A DNA stretch of 64,000 nt from NCBI GenBank assembly GCA_947579605.1, contig OX388310.1:3410001-3474000 (forward strand). The letters run 5' to 3'. Origin of the DNA: Athripsodes cinereus. Taxonomy: Eukaryota > Arthropoda > Insecta > Trichoptera > Leptoceridae. Position 1 is the first letter of the stretch. Every line of letters begins with the position of its first letter. Shown here one piece after another: positions 54,271-64,000 of the stretch. A model generated the notes under the pieces. The model was not told the origin of the DNA. It saw nothing but the letters and a program-made list of their open reading frames with translations, and did no database searches. The translations under genes and the position numbers were made by a program.

Positions 54271-54734
54271 AAGTAGCATTCACATTGCTTCACTTTGGAT
54301 GATCATCCAGAGTGTCAGAGTCAAACCTGTTCATCGAAAGTGAACACGTCGTTCACATTTGTTCATCCTATTTTTTTCTCTCAGTCATGTTGTATGTAGT
54401 TTGACGTATTTTCGTACAAAAATAATTAAACAAATTCAAAAATGAAGAATAAAACTTAAAATAAATTATAATATATATAGCTCTCGACTGCAAAATTATT
54501 TTGTACATGATTCTGAAATTCAATACAAATTCATAGAGAATAAAACAAATAATAATAATAACTTGTTTATGGTCGTTTCGGTGAAAGGTCCTTTCATCAA
54601 AATTATGACGAGTGGTAATCTCTTTCTTCCGTCATCGCTAGTGATCACTATTGATGAAACGCCTGTTCACGCCTTTTCATCTTGGAGGATTATCCGGAGT
54701 GATCACTGAAAGTGAACAAATGTGAACGACCCTT
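54271..54734. mobile_element. MITE-2, uninterrupted copy
   Basis: Reverse orientation relative to 31451-32173. TA lies on both sides (54269-54270, 54735-54736); ends AAGTAGCATTCACATT and GTGAACGACCCTT. At the site matching the P2 insertion it reads straight through (GAGAGCTATATATATTATAATTT on the minus strand), giving an empty site. Confidence 0.8.
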
Positions 54735-54749
54735 TAAGATTGAATCATT

Positions 54750-55990
54750 CTATATGCTTTGCTCTACATAATTATTAAGGTTACCAATATCGATTTTGCG
54801 CATATTTTAAAATTACAGCAAACATTTTGACAAAGACAGACAATAGTAATTATATTTAATGTAATCGCCTACGTTATTTTAATTAAAAACTGATAATATT
54901 GTTTGAAAACAAAAGTTATACAAACACTTATAATAATAAATATGAAGGCATTTGTTAATTTAAATTGTAGATTGGTTCTGTCAGCAGGTTAATGGAACTG
55001 CTAAGTATGACAGAGAAAAGGATAGATAGAAAGAATAGAAACTGAAAAGGAAAAAGAATGAGAAGAGAAAACTTTTCCAATTATTACCTAAAGACAAACT
55101 GAGAAACTTATTCAAGGAATTAGAAATAATATATATCAGTAAAAACAGTAGAAAAAACACGGGCGTACTCAGTATTTTCTCTAGGGAGGGCAAAAGTTTG
55201 GAATATTGCACAATCTCCTCATTTTTGTTTAGGAATATTTTAGCTATGTTCACATTTTTTAGGACTCAGTTTTTACAGTTTGAACCAATGTGAAGAGGAC
55301 TATTTTTGATGTCTCTGAAGATTTAATGATTCGAATTATTTTCAATGTGGTTAAGGGATTTGGAAGTTTTTCACGATCTTCTCGTTTTTTGTTAAAAAAA
55401 TATTTTAGATTCACGTTTATTTTATTTGACGGCTATCAAACGTGAACACCACGTCAGTTTTTCACGATCTAATTTGTTTCACATTGTTCTCATCATTTTC
55501 ATTTTTTTTTATAGCCACAACTATACCTAAATATAAACATGACATTATAAATTGTTTAAATGTATAAATTAACAATGGGCATTTCGAAGTATGTTTGGCT
55601 ATTAATTTGAATTTTTGCATTTGTATTATTGTTCCTTCATCTACTAGTGACAATTTATTATATAATTGATATATACCTATTTAATTTCTGACATCTTGCT
55701 GAATTATTCATTATTTTTTTTTTGACATTTTAATTATCTATTACAATTCATATATATAATTTTTTTTTCTTCTATCTACTTGACATCTCCTTACTGTATC
55801 AAAATAATTGTTCTTTACATTTATCAAACCTTTGTTGACATTTACACTCTCACCACAATGTTTTGACTTTTCTAATTGTTATAGTTTGATTTCCAATTGT
55901 ATTGTTTCTTCGCCAGTTGTTGTTCTGTTCCAACTGTGTTGTAAATGAGAATTATGTTTGTTTTTGTTTTATATTTTTAACATGTAAGTG
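54750..55990. other. No gene; probable LINE/SINE 3' part near the end
   Basis: Unassigned AT-rich DNA. 55800-55995 leads into the AAAT/poly-A tract and is probably the 3' UTR of a retroelement, but no coding part was seen. Confidence 0.45.
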
Positions 55991-55994
55991 GATT

Positions 55995-56213
<219 letters not shown>

Positions 56214-56219
56214 ATTTCG

Positions 56220-58110
56220 GAGTCACCTAATGTTAAGTCGTCTAACTTCTAGGGTGGAAAAATTTCCAAGTCCATGCAATTTTTTTTATACATTCGGGAT
56301 CCTAGGGGAGCAGCTGCCCCCTGTTTCTCCTCTCCTGGGACGCCCATTAAATAAAACTTATTTACTGTTCATATCTATCATTATTATTACATTTTGAATA
56401 ACCCTTTCATTTTCACAGTTTTTTTAACTTTACTTATAAAACTTTTTTGTTTTTAATAAAACTTATTTAAACGAGATTAATAATAAGGCAGCTCGTCGTA
56501 TTAACTTCAAGGCCACTCTTGAGCAAAAACGGTAAAAAAAATTAACTTTAAACAAGTTTAGTAGAAAAACTCTCAAAATTTGTTGATCCTGTGAACATTT
56601 TGATTTGATAAAATATGAAAACAAATGTATATTACCAATATTAGTTTTCAACTTAAAAAAAAAACAGTAAATAACCGACTGACGAGATTTATTAAGGTAA
56701 TCTTTGTTATATCAAAATACAAATTATTTATAAAATGAATATATTTTTTCATTCATCCTGTCAAGCATATAAATAATAATACTATGGATTCTCTATGATT
56801 AGTAGAGGTACTTAGTGATGTTTCAAAATTTAGTATTTGCTTTACTGAGCTATTATCAAAAATAGACATTTGCTCAATTTGAACTTTTATGGTAAAATGC
56901 CCATAATCACGTGAATTATGAAAATTATACCTACACTCACGCATTTGCACTGACAAATGTCAAAATTAGACAAATGTATTATTTGGTACCGAAACTGAGC
57001 AAACTCAAACTTTCTAGTAAAATTTCAGTATTTAATTCAAACTCGCAGTATTCACTTTTTGTAATACCAAACCTGTGAAAAAAAAAAATTAAAATATTTG
57101 TATAAAAATTATAAGACTGTTAAATAATTGAGTTCGGAGATCTTTTGACTCAAACTCCAAGTTAATTATTAGGTATACATGTCAATACTTAGGTCACTTT
57201 AATAAAATGTAGGTCAAACTCAAATAACGTACTTTAAAATTTAATTAAGTAATATGGAGTTTTATAATATAAACACTAACATAAAAACTAATATATTGTA
57301 ATGTTAGACATTTTCAAAACATACCTATGTTGTAGCTTACACCAATATTGATGTATGTACAATATGTAAATCTAAAAACGCCTACAGGGTAAAAGGATTG
57401 ATGTTGGGAGATATTTCCTACACAAAAGGCCTAAATAATGGAAAGTTTAACTTAAAACCTTCACAAAATGGCCAGTCATTATATCCTGAAATTGGATTTC
57501 TTCTCTTTCCTCAAAATGTTGTTATTCTTCTTACATCGGGACAATAGAATCAAGAGAAATGAGAAACGATGAAATAAAAGACTTTTGGGATCGGAGCTTT
57601 CTTTGCTTTTTCTTCAAGATGTCCTATATTATTATGTACATCTATTTGTCTATCTATTTCTTGTATGTTGTAGGCTCATCTGTATTGTAGGCCTCTTAGC
57701 GATCATCCTAAGCTACTTGAAAACATCAGCAGATTGTAGTGAAACATTTCTCAAAATCCTTTCTCCAAGAAAGGAGATTTTAGATGTTTTAGTAGATTAT
57801 GTAAATATATATACACTACTACTACCACTATACCATCACGACAAATCTCAAAAGTGGGGTAGCCAGCAGACAAACTGTATACTATCAAGAATACTTAATT
57901 ACTCAACAGGTAGGTACATCATCTAAACAACAAACAGATTGTGTTAACTCACATTTTATGAGAAAAGGATATGTGTTCCGATGCTCACGATTCGGCTTAA
58001 GCTGGTGCATTTTAAGTACACTTTACTCATGGTACGTTTATCAATCCTACCGTGAACGTGCGCCATTTAGCCGATTCGCACTAAACAGATGAGGTGTCTG
58101 TTGAATAATA
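56220..58110. other. No gene; a SINE-C crumb at 57830-57880
   Basis: AT-rich. CACTATACCATCACGACAAA and AGTGGGGTAGCCAGCAGACA at 57827-57871 are a minus-strand SINE-C end. The open frame at 57585-57926 runs through it and is not a gene. Confidence 0.5.
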
Positions 58111-58118
58111 TTCTCAGT

Positions 58119-58347
58119 GGCTGCGTCCAGATAGTAGGATGCGAACGTCAATTAATCATCAATTTTCAATCATTCGATGACGATTCGGAGGATTCTCCGA
58201 AGAAATATTCAAATGAATGCCTTCGTTTCGCGTCCTTATACGGGTTACGATGGTATTGATACGAATATTTCTTCGGAGAATGCTCCGAATTGTCACCGAA
58301 TAATTGATGATTGATTGACGTTCACATCCTACTATCTGGATGCACCC
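58119..58347. mobile_element. MITE with GGSTGCRTCCAGATAG ends
   Basis: The ends GGCTGCGTCCAGATAGTAGG and CCTACTATCTGGATGCACCC are inverted repeats, with AGT on both sides (58116-58118, 58348-58350). Both arms also contain GAATATTTCTTCGGAGAAT-type palindromes. Superfamily uncertain. Confidence 0.75.
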
Positions 58348-58354
58348 AGTCCCT

Positions 58355-59440
58355 ATCAATGAAACACATATTATAGCATAGACTACAAACTCAGACAAAG
58401 GATTGGTATTGAGTCCAATCGAATCTTGGATTCAAAATATTTTCATGTCAATCAACAAGCGTTGGTGCAGGGTTGTGAAATAGTCTATTGTTATGAATAG
58501 GTGTAATATGGTGTACAATACTTACGATAAGTGGAAGGGAAACAGCAATTGTATATATTAATATCATGGAGTGAAATGTTTATTGTGATGGTGTACGCCT
58601 GGTGTACGCGTGAAATGTTTATTTTTAATATGAATTCTGATAAAATAAGTAAAAAATTATATAAAAATTAAAACAATTAATAAAATTAGTACTACATAGT
58701 TTTCGTTTCTGGTATTTGTTTATGCTTTGATATTATAAACCAGCATAGTCATCACACTTTTCTGGTCAAGAACCACAAAATACAATGTGAGATATCATTG
58801 AAGACAGAAAATTATGAATTGGGTAGCCACAGTACTTGCATTCAGATAAAGCACTCTTTATAACGTAATTTTAATTTAAAAGGCCATCAATGATACCTTT
58901 CATTGTCCAATGTGGTCCTTGGCCAGAATAGTGAATGACCTAGGTATGTTATAAATGGCTCAATATTCCAAGTGATGCGTTACAACAATACTATTTAAAC
59001 AACAACAACAAAATCGAAAAATGTAGGTACTTATTGTTTTGTTAGCTAATTTTTATTTGATAATTTTCAAAAGTGATTTTTTTTTTAAAAATAACTCTAA
59101 ATTTTATCACTTTGCTTACGACGCAACATTTAATGTACGTATTTATATAATGTACAATCAATAAAATGGGAACAACAAAAAACATAATGAAATAAGACAA
59201 AAAAACCTTTTCGAAATGGCCTCGTGCGCCGTCTTAAAATACTTTAAATGGGAATCTTATTTTATGAAATGCACGTGGCCAGAAGAGATTGAGTTTCGAA
59301 ATATGTGTTTACTATTAATGAATAAGACTTTATTACGAGTATGTTATAATTAGTTTATTTTAAATAGATCACCTACCCTTTAATGTAGGGTTCGAATTTT
59401 CTGTAAAAGGTAGATATTCGTATCGCATCACTTATACTAA
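58355..59440. other. No gene seen
   Basis: AT-rich; no feature supported. Confidence 0.5.
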
Positions 59441-59449
59441 ACTACTATA

Positions 59450-59596
59450 CTATACTAATCCCTCACGCCGTGTCCCAAGTTGGGTAGGCAGAAAGAACGG
59501 AATGCCATATAGATCTGTCCTTACATACTTCTTTCGCTTCTTCTACATTCATACAATTTCTCATGCACGTACGTCGATTTCTCTTACTCAATACAC
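59450..59596 (-). pseudogene. RTE-2 LINE 3' end, left half of a split copy
   Basis: TACTAATCCCTCACGCCGTG, TGTCCTTACATACTTCTTTC, CTACATTCATACAATTTCTC: minus-strand code for the ...MRNCMNVEEAKEVCKDR... tail. It resumes after the nested LINE at 60178. Confidence 0.8.
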
Positions 59597-60177
59597 ATCA
59601 TAACAAAAACACTCGACCCAGATACAGAGGTAAAATGCAGGATAGAAGTTGCTCGTGCTGCATTTAATAAGATGAGACCCTTCTTCTGTGACGATAATTT
59701 GAATCTAAAACTTCGGCAAAGAAAGATAAAAGCTTACATATGGTCAGCTCTATTATACGGAAGTGAAACATGGACTCAGAAAGTAAACGTGATGAATCGG
59801 TTAGAAGCATTCGAAATGTGGATACACCGAAGAATGCTTCGTATACCTTGGACCGAAAAGGTCATTAACATCGAAGTACTTAGGAGAGCCGGAGCCAGGA
59901 GAGAGCTGCTGTCGATTGTCAAAGTGAGGAAGGTCTCATATTTGGGTCACGAGCTGCGTGGAGAGAAGTATCGTCTCCTCCGCCTTATATTGGAGAGCAA
60001 GACAGAGGGAAGACGAGGAGTTGGCAGAAAGCAGATGTCCTGGCTGCGGAACATTAAAGAGTGGACTGAAATGAGGACAGTGGGTGACCTTTTCAGAGCA
60101 GCACAGGACAGGGAGGTTTTCGCCGGAGTGATCGCCAACGTTGGGGAGACCTGACATGGCGCAGAAAGAAGAAGAAG
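59597..60177 (+). mobile_element. RTE-1 LINE nested in RTE-2, 581 bp
   Basis: Bounded by AATACAC at 59590-59596 and 60178-60184; in the uninterrupted copy at 20.3 kb the two flanks are joined (CTCAACACACGGCCGTCC). It holds the C-terminal coding part and ends in an AGAAAGAAGAAGAAG tail. 5'-truncated. Confidence 0.88.
59600..60154 (+). pseudogene. RTE-1 reverse transcriptase C-terminal region
   Basis: Open for about 184 codons to TGA at 60152-60154. Reads LDPDTEVKCRIEVARAAFNK, then YIWSALLYGSETWTQKVNVM, RLEAFEMWIHRRMLRIPWTE, RKVSYLGHELRGEKYRLLRL and GVGRKQMSWLRNIKEW. 'LLYGSE.WT...RLEAFEMW..RRML.I.W' is characteristic of the region after the YADD motif in RTE-like LINEs of animals. The polymerase active site is not included, so it cannot function. 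No internal stop, so the insertion is fairly recent. Confidence 0.8.
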
Positions 60178-60255
60178 AATACACGGCCGACCTTTAGAAT
60201 TTGATCCATGTAGTCAAGCCACGTACCTACTTCTCGGACGCCCGCGCTTCCTATT
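60178..60255 (-). pseudogene. RTE-2 LINE, right half of the split copy
   Basis: CACGGCCGACCTTTAGAATT, TGATCCATGTAGTCAAGCCA, CTCGGACGCCCGCGCTTCCT, continuing the sequence interrupted at 59596. Confidence 0.75.
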
Positions 60256-60259
60256 CACT

Positions 60260-60990
60260 TATATATAACACATTTAAAATCTTCAATTGGGTGATTAAAA
60301 AAGTCACCCATCGTGAATATATCGCTTGTTATCAATGTACCTACAGTAAAGAATAAATAAATAAAAAAAAAATATCTTGAAAATCAAAAACTTTTTTTAT
60401 ACAATTAATTGGTACCTACTCTTGAGGTTAGTAACTTTTCTTCGAGGGCGCTTATTTGACGTTTTTAAGATACCTACTAAATAAGATTCTGGACGGATCT
60501 GGGTTGAAAGTAGTTCCCATTTACTTTCATCATTCGCAGTGTGTTTTCTAAATCTTCTATCTCTCTCTCTTCTTACATGGGGTGACCTTTACTGATTATT
60601 TAGTAATTCAAAAAACGAGCCTAGAATATTAAATTCTTTTATTTTTCCCCTTTTTTAACTCGATTTTTTGGTATAATGTTCACTTACATTGTTTTCCTAT
60701 GCTATTTTTTTATCACAGTTTATTGTTGAGATGATTTTTAGCTACATACGTACATACTTTATAAGATTGTATATGTAATTAAGATATATCATTGGAGTAT
60801 AATATATAAATATGTTTTGATATGCAGACCAATGGAATTATCCCTCAAAGTACAAGCTCTGTTCAATTTTGAGAGAATTAATTAATTGTATATAATGTTG
60901 TTGAAAAATAAACTATGCAAATTGTATAAAGAAGTTTGTTCCCCTTTAATAATAAACATATTTGGTTTACCACCATAGAACTAATTGTTT
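60260..60990. other. No gene seen
   Basis: 60330-60375 (ATCAATGTACCTACAGTAAAGAATAAATAAATAAA) is a plus-strand end of repeat D. The rest is unassigned. Confidence 0.5.
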
Positions 60991-60999
60991 TGTCAGTTA

Positions 61000-61425
61000 T
61001 TTTAGAAGGATTAACTATGTACCTAACAGTTACGAGACATTTTGAATGTTTTTTATGTAGGTACCTATTCTACAATGCACATCCGTTATTTGATTATTAA
61101 AATCGCGATTGATTTCGGTAAACCTACACCATTGACGAGCGATATAATACTGACTAATATTTTTGTTAAAACATCTACAAAAACAAAATAATTGAAAACA
61201 ATAGCTGCACCTGTTAAGGATTAGGCATTGTAAACATTGTGAGAAGAGGTGATTTATAATGATTTGATTCTTTATTTACAATATTTACTTTTGAATTCAA
61301 AGCTTTATTAATTTCTAATGTTTCCAAAGAACATAGTTTAAAATTTTAATCGAATCGAACCGAAATCGATCGCGATTTTAATAATCAAGTAACGGATGTG
61401 CATTGTAGAATACTTAAAAAACATT
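61000..61425. mobile_element. Fold-back element F1, longer copy
   Basis: Left arm TGAATGTTTTTTATGTAGG...ATTGATTTCGGTAAACC, right arm ACCGAAATCGATCGCGATTT...GTAGAATACTTAAAAAACATT, around a unique centre of about 220 bp that copy 1 (56-300) lacks. Confidence 0.75.
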
Positions 61426-61429
61426 CTAA

Positions 61430-64000
61430 TTGTTTTGTTTGTTAGATGTTTGTAACTTCCATACTGGTAAATGTGACTGGTAAATCAGGTCTATAGCACG
61501 AATCTTTGCGATTGAATGAATGTGTGAGAAAACGAAAACATGACAACAAAGTAGAATTCGTAGATAGGTGCTAACCTAAATAAGCGCAAAAGATAGTCGA
61601 AAACGCTCAAAACAGAATATTAGCGTTGGAAAAACATTATTTTACTTAACAAGTTCCACAAAGACAAAATAACGGTTCCAAATAATGAAAATGGGGGAAA
61701 TAAATGATATATAATAATAATAATAAAGGGAAAACGTATGTTGTAATGGGTGCCTCATAGTACATTCAGATGGGAATCAAAATGTTTTCCTTCACACTCA
61801 AAAAAATAAAGTAAAACGTGCTTGGCTTACTTATTGCCTGATAAAGGTTCTGTAGAGATTATTTTGAAAGGGAGAAAGTACCTGATAGAAACTTAAGAAA
61901 GTATTTATTTTATTTTATTTTATTTTATTTTATTTTTTATTTTCACAATATTTAGAATCAAACAGTCGTTATACAATATGTTGACAATTAATATATTTGA
62001 CATGTAGACCAGCGAAGATTCCACTCTTACCAGAAATGTTTCAATCTTGAGGAAAAAAAAGTAAAAGTTAAAATGCTCCAAAAAAGTCAAAGTAAATTTA
62101 AATTTAAAAACAACGATAATACAATACTTAAAACAATAAGTATTATTCTGTTTGTCGAAGGGAGGCTACGCTATTTCAAAACCTCTATTTTTTCAGGCGT
62201 CTCATCCAACAGAGGATGAATAGGCCCGTGAAAGGTTAACAAAACAATGTTATATGTTTTAATAAACCTTACAAACTAAACATTAACCACGTGGGGTTCA
62301 AGAGAAAAGAAAGAACACACATTGAAAGGGCGATGCATGTCCCCACAAAATGACATTGTGGGTTAACGATTTTGGGAGGCCCTGAACAACGTCGGTGAAT
62401 ATATTCGCACTTGGTTCACTTATGTAAGTGTACCCGCAATCATTACGCGAATTCTGAACCGAAGACTAACAAGAACTACTAACAACACTTTGTTCATTCT
62501 CAACAAACCTTTTTTTTCGCTTGTGGCATAACATCCTACAAGGATGATTTGTGCCAAAACAGTCTCAAAGTGTTGTTAAGTTGTCAGAGAGAAGACTCAA
62601 CAAACCTCAATTCAACGGACTTTGCATTTCCCACAGACAAATTTATGGAATATGCCGAATGCGTTTTGGATACATACTTATGATAATATCATGTTTTTTA
62701 TTAATTTATGTGCTTGCAGCAGTGGCGGGACTAGACTTTTGGTATTGGGCATGCGGTTTTTGTAGGTACAGTAGGTAGAATTTATTATAATAATATGTAC
62801 CTACCTATGTTAGGAACCAATTGTTGGCCAAAACCTACATTTTTTTTCTGTCCACAATCATCCAGGTAGTTTGGATGACCCTCTTTTACAATATACCGTT
62901 TTAATGACACCAACATTTGAACAATATAAATATCATTAAATGAAAAAAAGTTACTCAATTTGCGCAGAATCATGTTGAACGGGGGACGCTTACTTCTACC
63001 CTATACCTACTCTCAAGAAGAGCGATAAAGGGTGATAGTCCCTGTTAAGAAATTCTTATTGTAAAAAAAAAAACAAATATAACTATTGAATATTATCAAA
63101 AGCATCTCTAAATGTACCTCATCTTTTGAAACTAAATACCTTCTTTCCATAAGGCAAGGCACCCGCAATTGAGTTAATTATGGTAGGTACTTAATACCTT
63201 ACCTATCTTGAATCGAATATCTAAACTTCAATCAAGTACATAACAAAACAAGGAATGATAATTTCTTACAGTTCAATACAAAGACATTATTTAAATTTCC
63301 GTCACACACATTTACACCCACTCAAGTATGTCAGATTTTTCATTTTAAATTTTAAACTTCTACTATGCGAAACACATACAATTTTACAAATGTTTGGATT
63401 AGAGAAAAATATTTAGAGATTGTTACAGTATTTCTAAGAAATAATGTGGAAAAGTATCATAATTATAATCATAAAATAATATACCACACATATATAATTG
63501 TTAACTTCAAGTTATCAATTTTAATTAAATATCAAAATTATGTTAAGAAAAAAAATTAACAAATTAATTGGAAAATAATAATATGTATCTAAAAAAAGTC
63601 TAATTTACAGTCAACTTATATAATATAAAAAAATATCAAAAATCAGATGCAAATTTGAAAACAAATTAAAACGCAAAAAAAACAATACATTTGGAGATAG
63701 ATGGATTTTTTTGTGTTGAAATAACACTAGAACGAATAAAATATTTTAAAGTATGTCTTTGATTTTATAAGAAATTCTGCTTATTGATAAGACATCACAT
63801 ATAAAAAGAATTAAAGAAATAAATTGAGTTATGAAAAATATTAAACAATATTTCAACTAATGACAACACCTACGTAAGTAAGATATAAATAAATTTTGAA
63901 GTAATGGCAACAATATAAAAAGTACCAAGATTTTCATCTGCATCCTCTTATTGAATGAAATTGAACCTCAATATTATATCGCGTTAACATGAATGTGGTA
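61430..64000. other. No gene seen
   Basis: (TTTTA)n at 61905-61936 leads a T-rich, probable minus-strand retroelement tail. GC-richer DNA at 62200-62480 and 62700-62780 is unassigned. Short open frames (62551-62778, 62785-62973, 63365-63559) have no domain, promoter or splice support. Confidence 0.5.

Noticed and set aside
57585..57926. 113-residue hydrophobic frame
   Set aside because: Runs into a SINE-C end and has no conserved motif; chance frame in AT-rich DNA.

Overview
This is an AT-rich animal window, almost certainly from an insect. The evidence is an intron-containing piggyBac transposon, RTE-type and jockey/CR1-type LINEs, Penelope-like fragments, many hAT/Tc1/piggyBac MITEs, tRNA-derived SINEs, and one spliced gene for a secreted protein with peritrophin-A (CBM14) domains. 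Frequent 'GTAGGTAC/GTACCTAC' words recall Lepidoptera, but the order cannot be fixed from this sequence alone. There is no bacterial-style gene organisation, no rRNA or tRNA gene and no CRISPR.

Layout. 0-23 kb: intergenic DNA packed with repeats (fold-back elements, SINE-A/B/C, hAT MITEs, decayed LINE 3' ends) and one possible dead exon near 2.6 kb. 23.1-25.9 kb: a structurally complete piggyBac element (TTAA target duplications, terminal inverted repeats, three-exon transposase of 584 aa with all catalytic Asp residues). 26-45 kb: more repeats, including a three-level nest at 31.3-32.3 kb, a 5'-truncated LINE with an open reverse transcriptase at 32.8-34.7 kb, a Penelope GIY-YIG tail at 38.5 kb and a dead piggyBac with internally inverted 5' ends at 41.7-43.8 kb. 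46.0-54.2 kb: the one convincing host gene, a five-exon mucin-like chitin-binding protein (1301 aa in my model) with four CBM14 domains and 255 tandem Thr-Asp-Ala-Pro units in two blocks. 54.2-64 kb: repeats again, including a LINE nested in another LINE at 59.6 kb.

How the parts relate. The host gene has a TATA box, a tiny first coding exon, a 3.1-kb first intron full of repeats, and three phase-0 introns at the same place in three of its CBM14 domains. The repeats interact: the commonest short repeat (SINE-C) shares its 3' tail with the RTE LINE whose 3' ends are scattered here, so that LINE probably mobilised it. Several insertions can be dated relative to each other because uninterrupted copies of the host repeats lie in the same window. 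Fold-back elements with exact 12-bp target duplications, and several other sites, carry a stem-loop motif resembling a hammerhead ribozyme core; one copy lies just downstream of a Penelope endonuclease fragment. All motif, frame and coordinate statements were read by eye; no alignment or database search was run.
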